Shown: positions 18,708 to 28,315 of the stretch, in pieces | Numbering within the stretch: position 1 is the first letter of the stretch | Layout of the letters: every line of letters begins with the position of its first letter | NCBI GenBank assembly: GCA_025201845.1 | Contig: MU603931.1 | Span: 181,047 to 245,046, forward strand | DNA: 64,000 bases | Direction of reading: 5' to 3' | Source of the DNA: Martensiomyces pterosporus | Lineage: Eukaryota > Kickxellomycota > Kickxellomycetes > Kickxellales > Kickxellaceae | Notes under the pieces: generated by a model | The model's input: only the letters and a program-made list of their open reading frames with translations | Told to the model about the DNA's origin: nothing | Databases searched by the model: none | Position numbers and translations under genes: made by a program

Positions 18708-21557
18708 TTAGAGCTTGTCGAGGTAGCGGTCGAGGGCAGGGATGTCCTCGGCGAGACCCTTGCGCTTGCGGATGGCCTTGACGGTCTCCATGACCTTGCC
18801 CTCCTGGTTGGCGACGCCGTTCATGAGCTGCCAGTGGTCGAAGACCGACTGGGGGAAGGCCTGGCCACCAGTGTTCGAGCGCAGGTCAGCAGTGAAGCCG
18901 AACGACTCAGAGACGGGCAGGTAAGCCTTGATGTTGTAGAGAGGGGTGCCGGGGCGCTGGACCTCCTCGAACACGTGGCCGCGGCGGCGGTTGAGCACAC
19001 CGTAGATGCCACCCATGGCGTTCTCGGGGCACTGGATCTCGACGAGGTAGATGGGCTCCTGGAGTCCGGGGTCGGCGACAAGGGCCGATGCGTAGACGAC
19101 GCGGCGGCAAGTGGGGATGACCTGGCCTCCACCACGGTGAATGGCATCAGCGTGGAGCGCAACATCGAGGATGTTGAAGCGGCAGCCACGCATGGGCTCC
19201 TCGGCGCAGGGACCCTCCTTGGTGGCCCACTGGAAGGCAGCAACGCACGAGTCCTTGATCTCGTTGAGGTACTGGACTCCCTTGGTGGCATCAACAAGGG
19301 TGTTGGGGCCAGTGGTGTCGGGGCCGAAGCACCAGATCTTGCGGGCGTCAGTGACATCCCACTCGAAGTCCTCGGCGAGGATGCGGGCACGAGCCTTGGG
19401 ATCGTCGCGGGGGGTGATCTTGCCGTCCTCGATGAGCTTCGAGAGCTCCTCGTCCATGGGCAGAGCCTTCATGAAGATACGGTTGTGCTTGTTGGGCGAC
19501 TTGGACAGGGCAGTGATCGACGACTCGGACTGCACGGTCTCACGGTAGCCGACGACGGGGTCACCGGTCTTGATGGGGACCTGGGCGTGGTCCTCCTCGA
19601 GATCCTTGAGGCAAATCTCGAGATGGAGCTCACCGGCACCGGCAACGATGTGCTCGCCGGACTCGGAGGTGAAGCAGAGGACGCAGGGGTCGGACTTGGA
19701 AAGGCGCTTGAGACCCTCAACGAGCTTGGGCAGGTCGCTGGCGTTCTTGACGTCGACGGCAACCTGGACGACGGGGGAGACGGAGAACTTCATGACCTTC
19801 ATGTTGTGGGCAGTCTCGCAGGTGGTGAGGGTACCCGACTTGAGGAGGTACTGGTCAACACCGACAAGACCGATGATGTTACCGGCAGGGCAGTCCTCGA
19901 TGGGCTCGATGTAGCGACCCATCATGAGAATGGTGCGCTGGATGTTCTTGATGAACAGATCGTCCTTCTTGCCGGGCTCGTAGTTGGGGCCCTGGATGCG
20001 GACCTTCATGCCCGAGCGGACAGTGCCGGAGAAGACACGGCCGAAGGCGTAGAAGCGGCCCTTGTCGGAGGTGGGCACCATCTTCGAGACGTAGAGCATG
20101 AGGGGGCCGTTGGGGTCGCACTTGCGGATGCCGTTGGCGCACTCGTCGTCCTCGGGGCCCTCGTACAGACCGGCGCAGCGGTAGGCCTGGGCAGTGAGGG
20201 GCGAGGGAAGCTCGATACAGATCATCTCCATAAGAGCATCGGCGGCGGGAAGGAACTTGCGCATGACAACCTTGAGGAGGGGCTTGCCCTCGAGGCCGCG
20301 GTCCTCCGAGGTGAGGGGGATCTCGAGCTTCTCAGTCATCGCGAGGGCCTCAGCGGTGCGGCCGTTCATGATGGCGTCGAAGAGCTTGTAGATGGGGTCA
20401 AGGACGAACATGTTGAAGCCACGGTCAAGCGACTTGCAGGTCTTGTCCGCGCTGGTCTTGGACCACTTCTTGGTCTTGGGGTTGAAGTAGTTCTCGCCCC
20501 AGAGCTTGTTCATCATCTTGCTCTTGTCGACACCGAACTTCTTGGCGTAGCGGGCGGCGAACTGGCGGAGAGTGAAGGCCCAGGCGTGGAGGCCGGAACC
20601 GAACGCAACGGTACCCTTCTCGGGGTAGACCATGAGGTCGCCCATGTCGGGAACGGAGTAGGTGGCGATCGAGACGTTCACGTTCTCAACGACGCGCTGG
20701 AAGGTCTGGTAGAGGTCCTCCTGGGGAAGGTGGAGCTCAAGAAGGGCACGGTCAACCTTGTTGATGATGACGACGGGCTTGATCTTCTCAGTGAGGGCCT
20801 GGCGAAGCACAGTCTCGGTCTGGACAGACACACCAGAGATGGTATCAACGACAACGAGCGCACCGTCGGTGACACGGAGGGCAGCAGTGACCTCAGACGA
20901 GAAGTCAACGTGTCCGGGCGAGTCGATAAGGTTGATCAGGAAACCGTTGCCCTCGGACTTCTGCTTGACGTCCGCCATGTGCTCCTCGTCAAGCTCGAAG
21001 TACATCGAGATGGCAGTGGACTTGATGGTGATGCAGCGGTCCTGCTCGTCCTGGCGGGTGTCGGTGAAGCGGGTCTCACCGGCCTTGGCCGACGAAATGA
21101 TACCGGCCTTGGACACGAGCGAATCGGTAAGAGTGGACTTGCCGTGATCGACGTGAGCAATGACGGACATGTTACGGATGTTGGTGACCTTGTCCATGAG
21201 GCCACGGATCTAGAGGAGCGGAGAGTGGAGTGCACACGGGAGTTTGCACAGAATAATTGCTGCTGCGGTATTAGCGTCATGGTGGGCATTGTTTGCCTCT
21301 GCCTGCCTTCGATGACAAATCGCCGTTCATAAGGGAGAGCGCCGCTGCCCCATGCATGTGCCTGTAGCGGCTGCCCTGGCGGACATCACACCGCGCCTTC
21401 AAGGGGCGACTGCAGTGCCCTCCCGGCAGACACAGCGGCAGCAGCAAAATGGACAAGCGCCAAGTGCGGCGCACCCAGCAGTGCCTGGGCCTCATGAACA
21501 GCAGTGAGCGTGCTTGTGTGTTTGTGTGCTTACCTGGTCGACGGTGAAGTTAACCAT
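18708..21557 (-). CDS. EFT: translation elongation factor 2
   Basis: Two exons: 21534-21557 (8 codons, MVNFTVDQ) and 18708-21209 (beginning [10 protein letters not shown]). Together they encode 841 residues against 842 in yeast. The intron (21210-21533, 324 nt) begins GTAAGC and ends CTCTAG. GTPase motifs are present: G1 AHVDHGKST (26-34), the switch I stretch [12 protein letters not shown] and G3 [12 protein letters not shown]. The diphthamide target is H699 in [12 protein letters not shown]. The C-terminus ends in [11 protein letters not shown]2 drives GTP-dependent ribosomal translocation in the cytosol. Codon use is strongly biased to C/G endings, as expected for a highly expressed gene. 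It shares its promoter with saccharolysin. Confidence 0.97.
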
Positions 21558-22450
21558 GGTTACAGTGTTTTCTTCGCTTGGAGCTTGTGGTAGACGTGGG
21601 CTAAAGCGACTTTCTCAAGAGAAAATGCCAAAATTCGCAATCTCAACGAGTAGATTGTCGAAGCGCTAAGGGGAAGAAAAGAAAACAAAGGGTTGGTGGT
21701 GGAGGAGAAGAGAGCGGCGAGGCGGCTGGAGGGAGCGGCCTGGATTTGAATATTGCTGCCTGCTGTGGCCCTGGCGTGTGGAGTGCGGGGGCACGCTGAG
21801 CAGGAGCTGGATGGGGGCCAGAAGAGAAAAATTTTCTCTGCGAGCCGGTGGGCAGAGCTGATCGCCGAGCTGGCCGAGCTGGCCGCTGCTGGTTGGGGGC
21901 AAAAATGTTGGGTGGGAGACTCCCCTGCGGGCGCCTGGCCGCACAGGCTAGGCCCAGCGCTGCTTTTGTTTGGCGGCCGCTGAACCGCCCAGCGGTGAAG
22001 GAATGGCGCGCCTCGTGCTGTTGGGCCGCTGTGCCCCGCCACGTGCCGAGCGACAGGCAGCAGCAAATGCGATCGCGCCCTCTGCGGCAGGGCGGGGCCT
22101 GAGCCAGCACGGGGTTGAGAGGCCAGCGCAGTCTCAGCAGGCGCGCCAGCACTTGCTGCGACACGCGTGAGGAGCCAGAGCGGGACGGCGGCGCGCATCT
22201 CGCCAGCAGCGCCCGTGTGCACAGATGCCATGATCTCTGGCTTCAGATGGTGCTCAGCGCAGGGCCATTGCACCGCGCTGCGCCAATCAGAGGCGTAGCT
22301 CGCAATTCAGATCACGTGTGGAGGTGGACACGTTGCACCCGCTGGCGTGGCATATTCCTGAATGCCGCTGCTTGCGCGGGCAGGGGAGGCGGGCGTCGCT
22401 CCTTTGTTTTTGCAGCTCCCAAGCACCCCACCACTACTATCGCAGGCTCG
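21558..22450. promoter_or_regulatory. bidirectional EF2 / saccharolysin promoter
   Basis: An 893-bp GC-rich region between two divergent ATGs. It contains CCAATCAG at 22283-22290 and an E-box TCACGTG at 22312-22318. The saccharolysin frame stays open upstream through part of this region, but no upstream ATG gives a better N-terminus. Confidence 0.5.
22312..22318 (+). promoter_or_regulatory. E-box TCACGTG
   Basis: The TCACGTG core is the classic Cbf1/USF-type bHLH site. It lies about 130 bp before the saccharolysin ATG and 25 bp after a CCAAT box. Assignment to a factor is inference. Confidence 0.3.
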
Positions 22451-25211
22451 ATGGCACACAGCATGAAGGGCAGCGCCGTTGCTAGTAACCCTTTGCTTCT
22501 TCTTTCCTCAGTGGCGATAGCTATAGCAGCGTTTTATTTTTGGCCGTACATACACACCCCAGCTCCATTCATGCAAATGACCACAACCGCGCCGCCTTCC
22601 ACAGCCCTGAAGGGCACTGTTCTCAACTTCAATCTCAGCCCGCAGGATATCCACAGTCTGGTGGATGCGCTCATTGCGCGCGGAAAGAAGATACAGGACG
22701 CCGTTGCTGCCCAGGCCAGCCCAACCTTTGAAAACGTCATTGTGCCGCTTGCGACGCGCGAGAACGACCAGGGTGCGGACTACTCCGTGGTTACCTTCCT
22801 GCAGAACGTCAGCACCGACAAGGAGATCCGCGATGCCAGCACTGAGGCCGAAGAAAAGCTCGATGTAAGTGCCAATACTGTGTTCTGCCTCTTGCAGCTG
22901 CTTTCTTGTGTGTTTCGCCAACTGCCCACCGCGCGTCCTCGCATGCGCGCTCTCCTCCTCTTCCAATCCTTTCTCTGTTACTCGTATCGCTCTTTGGAGA
23001 TGCGCTTGCTGGCCTGGCTTGCGCTGCGTGTCTGGCAGCTGCCATTGGGATGTGCTGTACCCGACTCTTGCCAGCGGTGCGTGGCTTTTAAGCCGCATGG
23101 CAGCCCTCCATTGTGTGCGCTCTCAAATGCGCATCTTCGTCATACCTTCGTGTACTTCATTGTTCCTCCTGCCGCTCATCCAAGTCACTAAGCCAGCATC
23201 ACGCCCAGTGGCCTTCCAATTCGCCCTCCTCTCCCCCTATTCACGCCATTCGCACTGCCCGCAGCTGCGTTGTGCAGTCTGCTTCTTTTTTTGCTTGCTA
23301 TCTTGCGTGCATGCGTGCGCGCCTGCTTGCCCTGGTGCTACCTTATCTACCCTCCCAGATAATCCCAAGAGAGCTGCAGCCAGTTCCCACGCTGCCACCC
23401 ACACCGCATGGGCAAAAACAAAAACGAAACCTGAACAAGAAATCCCAAGTGGCGATCGCTGTTTGATTATCTCTCTGTAGGCGTTTGAAATCGAATCGCT
23501 CATGCGTGAGGATGTGTACAAGGTCGTTCGCGCAGTTTTTGACAACAAGGAAGAGATGGCCAGGCTTGGGCCCGAGGACCGGCGCCTTGTCGAGAAGATC
23601 GAGCTTCAGCACCGTCGCAACGGCCTGGCTCTGGGCAAGGAGCAGCGCGGCAGGCTGGGCGAGATCAAAAAGCGCCTGTCCGAGCTTGGAATCAAATACA
23701 GCCGCAACGTCAACGAGGGCGATGGCCGGGAGACGTTCACTCGCGAGGAGCTCGAGGGCCTCCCCAACGACTACTTCGAGGGCCGCCCGACGGAGATTGT
23801 GGATGGCGTCGAGAAGTACGTTGTCACCACAAAGTACCCGGATCTCTTCCCTGCTCTGCGCCTGGCCAAGCGAGAGGAGACCAGGAAGCGTCTTTCCATT
23901 GCCGAGGGCCAGAGGTGCCCCGAGAACATCCCCTTGCTGCAGGAGGCCGTCGAGCTGCGCCTTGAGTCGGCCAAGCTGCTCGGCTATAACACCCACGCCG
24001 AGTACGTGCTGGAGGAGCACATGGCCAAGACGCCCAAGGCTGTGCTGGAGTTCGAAGGCGACCTGCGCGAGAGACTCAACGTGCTTGCCGACAAGGAGAT
24101 CGAGGAGATCGAGGTCCTGAAGAGGGCAGACAAGGCGGCTGCCGGCGAGCCCTACGAGGGCCTGTTCTCCTGGGACTTCCGCTACTACACCAACCTTGTC
24201 AAGGAGCGCAAGCACAACATCAGCGACGAGGAGGTCAAGCAGTACTTCCCAATGAAGGAGGTCACTCGCGGAATCCTCGACATCTACCAAAAGATGCTCA
24301 GCCTGCGGTTCGTCAAGATCGAGGGCCCGCCGGTCTGGCACCCCGACGTCGACATGTACGAGGTGTGGGAGGCCGAGGGCGAGCAGTTTGTGGGCCACTT
24401 CTACCTGGACCTCTACCCGCGCGATGGCAAGTACAACCACGCGGCGGTGTGGCCCATTCGCGCTGGATACGAGCGCCCCGACGGATCGCGCCAGTACCCG
24501 GTGGCTGCCATGGTGGCCAACTTCCCCAAGCCCACTGCCTCGGCGCCCGCGCTTCTGAAGCACGACGACGCAACCACCCTGCTGCACGAGCTGGGCCACG
24601 TCTTCCACGGCATCTGCTCAGTCACAAAGTGGGCGCGCTTCCACGGGACCAGCACCGAAACGGACTTTGTCGAGGCGCCGTCGCAGATGCTTGAGAACTG
24701 GTGCTGGGAGCCATCCGTCCTGCGCCAGTTTGCTGTGCACTACAAGACTGGCGAGCCTATCCCGGACCAGCTCGTCAAGCGCCTTGTCGCTGCCAAGAAC
24801 GAGAGCGCTGGCCTGTTCAACCTGCGCCAGGTGTTCTTTGGGCTGTACGACATGGGCATCCACAACACGGCTGACGGCAAGGTGGATGTCAAGGAGCTGT
24901 ACACTACGCTGCGCGAGGAAATCGGCCGCTTTAAGAACGGCGACATTGATACTTGGGGGTCGTCCACGTTTGGGCACATGATGGGCGGATATGACTCCGG
25001 ATACTACGGGTATCTGTGGTCGGAGGTCTTTAGCGCAGACATGTTCGCCTCCCGATTCCTCAAGGACGGCATTGACAACCCAAAGACTGGCCTGGACTAT
25101 CGCCGCGAGGTCCTGCTTCCCGGTGGCAGCCGCGACGCCTCGGTCAGCTTGGAAATGTTCCTTGGCCGTGCGCCCAACAACAAGGCCTTCCTCAAGTCAA
25201 TCGGTCTCTGA
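22451..25211 (+). CDS. PRD1: saccharolysin / thimet oligopeptidase (M3 metallopeptidase)
   Basis: Two exons: 22451-22864 (138 codons) and 23481-25211; total 714 residues, normal for M3A peptidases. The intron of 616 nt (GTAAGT...CTGTAG) is the longest inferred in the window. The zinc site is H507-E-L-G-H511 (LLHELGHVFHG), with the third ligand in the following TDFVEAPSQMLENW. The C-terminal GGYDSGYYGYLWSEVFSADM is typical. These enzymes cut short peptides in the cytosol and mitochondrial intermembrane space. Unusually, the first about 40 residues include a hydrophobic run (NPLLLLSSVAIAIAAFYF). Starting instead at a later Met (MQM, about residue 41) would give a soluble form, so dual localisation is possible. 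It is divergent from EF2. Confidence 0.93.
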
Positions 25212-25672
25212 TGCTCTCTTTCTACTTTACCCAATTTACCTGTTCTCTTCGCACTCATTTTTAGTCTCAATAGCAACTGCGCATTTCTAGTCTTCGTGGC
25301 GGCATCTGGTTTAGGGGGTGGTGCGAAAAAGCGAACCTGCTGCATTGATGTGCTCCAAATGCCGCTGCTGAAGAAAAGGCTCACATAACTGCTACATGGT
25401 ATAGTCCCAGGCCTCATTTGATTCGCTCGCTGGGATCAGCACACACAAAAGAGAAAGAGCACGGGATCACTTTGTTGCATGTCGGCTTGTGGCATGGCGT
25501 CAGCTTCAAATGCCAAGACTCTGATTGCTGCTAAAAGGGCCTGCCAAGTGCGAGAGGCGGCGAGCACCCACACAGGTCTTTTCCTTCCAACCCCCCTTGC
25601 TTTCTTATTCATACCCTCTTTTGACAGCAACCCTTTTCTGTTTGCAAACTCCTGATTTCTCTTTTGCCACTG
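25212..25672. other. intergenic between saccharolysin and the His-repeat gene
   Basis: No gene is seen. The right end is pyrimidine-rich (25575-25660) and should hold the promoter and leader of the next gene. Confidence 0.5.
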
Positions 25673-27121
25673 ATGAGCGACGAGAAACGAGTCAAGTTCA
25701 TCGTCAACTCGGACGGCAGCAGCACCCCGCTGATGCAGGCCGGGAGCGACATCGAGGCCGGCCACCCACTGGAGCCCCAAGCCCCCGAGGAGCCGCAGCC
25801 GAGACGCAGACGGTGCAGGAAGTTCAAGAGGGCCATCATCTTCTTTGCCTTCTTGTTTGTTCTCATGCATGCTCTGCACCACGCTGCACACTATAAGAAC
25901 GGGCTGCTTCTGCGCAAGGCCTTTGGCGATAAGAGGGTCGACATGTGGATCCAGCACCACCATCCTGAGCATGGGCATTGGCCTCACCGCCATCCTGATC
26001 ACGGACATGATCCTCACCACCACCCTGAGCACGGACATTGGCCTCACCACCACCCTGAGCACGGACATCGGCCTCACCGCCGCCCCGGCCATGGTGACCA
26101 TGAGCACCAGGGCCATCACCAGCCTGGACTGCAGGCCCTCAGGCCCTACATCCCTAACAGCAACAGCTTCAAGAACATCTTTGGCCACGGCACCCCCAAG
26201 ATCAGCAACGCGAAGGCACTCTCTGCTCTCGCCAACGGCAAGCTCGGAGCTGCCAGCATCAGCTCCCTGTTCCGCTCTACAGCCAGCACCTGCATCCCGA
26301 CCATCCCTGTTCCCGGCCTTGACACATACACCTTTGATCCCTCCGAGTACACCAAGATCTCGCACACTGTCGCCGGTGCTGTCGGCTCCGATGTCCATAT
26401 CGCTGTCACCTCTGCAAGCGAGGCGTCGTATGTTGTGAATGTCGTTGTTTCCGACCCCAAGATCGCCGAGGAGATCTCGCTCACTCAGACCACCGACAAC
26501 GAGGGCGGCATCCACTTCAAGCTCGAGGGCCCCAGGTGGCTGAACAGAGGCGAGTGCGCCTACGCCAGCATCACCCTGCACATCCCCGCCTCCGTCACCA
26601 ACTTGGATTCGCTGCGCACCAACTTTATCTACGGCAACTACAAGCTCGACCGCGAGCTTGCTCACAGCATCGAATTTGGTCGCTTTGAGGTCAACAGCGC
26701 TGTTGGAAAGCTCGATATCCCGCCTATTCGTGCCGATGATGTCGTTATTAACAACGTCTCGGGCGACATCCACGGATACTACCATATCTCGAGCTCTGCA
26801 GCCATCCACAGCGTCAGCGGCGACGTCAATGTTGGCGTCAATGTGCGTAAGGCTGAAAAGTCCACCGTGGTCACAGAGTCCGTCTCTGGCTCGGTGTCTA
26901 CCCGGATTGCTGGCGGGTTCGATGGGTCGTTTGATGTCCGCACCATCAACGGCAAGGTCGAGGTCGAGGATGTCAGTGATGGAACCAACCGCCTGCACTT
27001 TAACAAGAACTTCAACCGCGTCAAAACCGGTACCTTTGGCCCCGAGGATACCACTCGTACGGGCGACTCGACCCTCAGAGCTGCTGCCATCAGCGGCAAC
27101 GTTCTTATTGAGTTTGACTGA
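25673..27121 (+). CDS. type II membrane protein with His-rich repeats and a DUF4097-like beta-repeat domain
   Basis: One exon, 482 residues from ATG 25673. A short N-terminal region with a basic patch (PRRRRCRKFKR) precedes one hydrophobic segment (AIIFFAFLFVLMHALHH, about 47-63), predicting a cytosolic N-terminus and a luminal or external C-terminus. Residues about 97-150 are a histidine-rich tract built of 10-residue units of the type HPEHGHWPHH. The remainder (about 160-482) has repeating short beta-strand motifs: VVINNVSGDIHGYY, AAIHSVSGDVNVGV, VVTESVSGSVST and FDVRTINGKVEVEDVSDG. This periodic SGD/NGK pattern is that of DUF4097-type putative adhesin beta-helices. I know no functional name. 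Metal binding by the His tract and a cell-surface role are inference. Confidence 0.8.
   Translation: MSDEKRVKFIVNSDGSSTPLMQAGSDIEAGHPLEPQAPEEPQPRRRRCRKFKRAIIFFAFLFVLMHALHHAAHYKNGLLLRKAFGDKRVDMWIQHHHPEHGHWPHRHPDHGHDPHHHPEHGHWPHHHPEHGHRPHRRPGHGDHEHQGHHQPGLQALRPYIPNSNSFKNIFGHGTPKISNAKALSALANGKLGAASISSLFRSTASTCIPTIPVPGLDTYTFDPSEYTKISHTVAGAVGSDVHIAVTSASEASYVVNVVVSDPKIAEEISLTQTTDNEGGIHFKLEGPRWLNRGECAYASITLHIPASVTNLDSLRTNFIYGNYKLDRELAHSIEFGRFEVNSAVGKLDIPPIRADDVVINNVSGDIHGYYHISSSAAIHSVSGDVNVGVNVRKAEKSTVVTESVSGSVSTRIAGGFDGSFDVRTINGKVEVEDVSDGTNRLHFNKNFNRVKTGTFGPEDTTRTGDSTLRAAAISGNVLIEFD
25961..26110 (+). repeat. 30-bp coding minisatellite (HPEHGHWPHH units)
   Basis: Units start at 25961, 25991, 26021 and 26051, with a decayed unit from 26081. 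Units 3 and 4 are nearly identical, differing at two positions (27/28 and 29 of the unit are among the variable sites across copies). The repeat is in frame, so copy-number change adds or removes ten residues without breaking the gene. Confidence 0.88.
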
Positions 27122-27268
27122 GCCCCCCGCTTTCTCTTGATTGCTTCTAGTAGTCTCTTTGCTTCTTGTTTCGAGGCCATTTTGTGTGTGCAGAAAGCTC
27201 CCCATTTTGGTTCAAGGTTCCAACACTGCAAGGGCTCTCTATTAACAACCTCAAACCACATGCAAATG

Positions 27269-28039
27269 CTATCTGGATCCGACCAGGCTGTCAATTTCCT
27301 GCATCAGCTTCTTCCCAGGCGAGTTCCTGATTGACTTCCACATGATAGTGAATGTCTTCAGTGGCGTCGATACGCCCTGTTGCCGCCGTTGCTTCACGGC
27401 CACATCAGTCAGATTCCAAGTCCTGAACCTCCTAGCTGCTGGTTCCAGATCTCCGATCTTTAGCTGCGTGCTGCGAGTATTGAATCCCAGCAGCCCAGGC
27501 GACTCGAGCACAATCTCCGTATCGCCCGTGATAGATCCCGAGAGCATCGGTCGTCCCTGCGCCTTTCCGCTGGCGGAGCTGGCCGACGATAGTATGCTGT
27601 CGAACTTGGGCAGCCCATGCTTGTCTATCTGGACCCCCCTCGTCCTTGCCGTAGGCAGTAGCTTGATGCGGGTGACGAACGGGCCGAACATCTTTGTCAC
27701 CGCCACGGTTGATGCTACGCTGATTGAGCTAGCCAGGACAAGCGAAAGAAGACCAAGATCGCCTTCGCCCAGTTGTCCGGACGATTGCGAGAGCGCGGTG
27801 GCGGCAGTCGCTGTACACGCAGCCACGGAGCCTGAGAGCGACATGAATTTGAGCATCCGAACGGCGTTACCCGGAAGCGCCTCGAAGATCACTTGTTCCT
27901 TTGGCAGCGTCTTTTCGGCTGACTGCTTGCTGCTGCTGCTCATCTGTGTGGAGAGCCAGCGGCGTGGCATAGCGAGCTGCTTGCTTCTGGGGAGTAGCCA
28001 GCGAGTGTCTCGCGCAGCCCGAACCATATGCGTAGCCAT
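27269..28039 (-). CDS. TMEM70/TMEM186/TMEM223-family mitochondrial membrane protein
   Basis: One exon, 256 residues. The first about 35 residues are rich in Arg and Ser with almost no acids (MATHMVRAARDTRWLLPRSK), a likely mitochondrial presequence. Two hydrophobic hairpin helices follow: MLKFMSLSGSVAACTATAATA and LLSLVLASSISVASTVAVTK. Then comes a hydrophilic C-terminal domain (FVTRIKLLPTART, then ITGDTEIVLESPGLLG). This layout matches the TMEM70/TMEM186/TMEM223 family of inner-membrane proteins that help assemble respiratory complexes. Which member it is cannot be decided. It converges on the His-repeat gene and diverges from TOE1. Confidence 0.65.
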   Translation of the reverse strand: MATHMVRAARDTRWLLPRSKQLAMPRRWLSTQMSSSSKQSAEKTLPKEQVIFEALPGNAVRMLKFMSLSGSVAACTATAATALSQSSGQLGEGDLGLLSLVLASSISVASTVAVTKMFGPFVTRIKLLPTARTRGVQIDKHGLPKFDSILSSASSASGKAQGRPMLSGSITGDTEIVLESPGLLGFNTRSTQLKIGDLEPAARRFRTWNLTDVAVKQRRQQGVSTPLKTFTIMWKSIRNSPGKKLMQEIDSLVGSR

Positions 28040-28315
28040 TGTCTGGGACTAGAACAGCAACACCCAAAGAGCAGCTAGAAGTAAAGAGAAATGTCGGAGC
28101 TGCACTATCGTCAGCTGCCCAAGGCAGTGCCTGCAGCAAGCACGCGGGCTCTGGCTGGATAGCTGGCTGACGCCGCCGTTATGGTTGATCAGCAAATTGG
28201 AAAATTGCAGCGCAAAGAACGGCCAAGTGCTTGCTCCTGGGCTCCTGTTGTGCTCCCCCTTCGCTTTTCTCTCCTTTTTACTCGTGGAATAGCTATTCAC
28301 TTGTGTGCAGTTAGC

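Noticed and set aside
18678..21332. Plus-strand open frame of about 880 codons opposite EF2
   Set aside because: It is the mirror of the EF2 coding strand, produced by strong codon bias; its sequence is Leu/Asp/Gly/Val-rich without any domain.
21210..21533. Possible snoRNA inside the EF2 intron
   Set aside because: A near box C (GTGATGT) is present, but no good box C/D pair or terminal stem could be found by eye.
28181..28315. Upstream in-frame ATG for TOE1
   Set aside because: It would add 45 hydrophobic/basic residues not found in TOE1 proteins; ATG 28316 gives the expected N-terminus.
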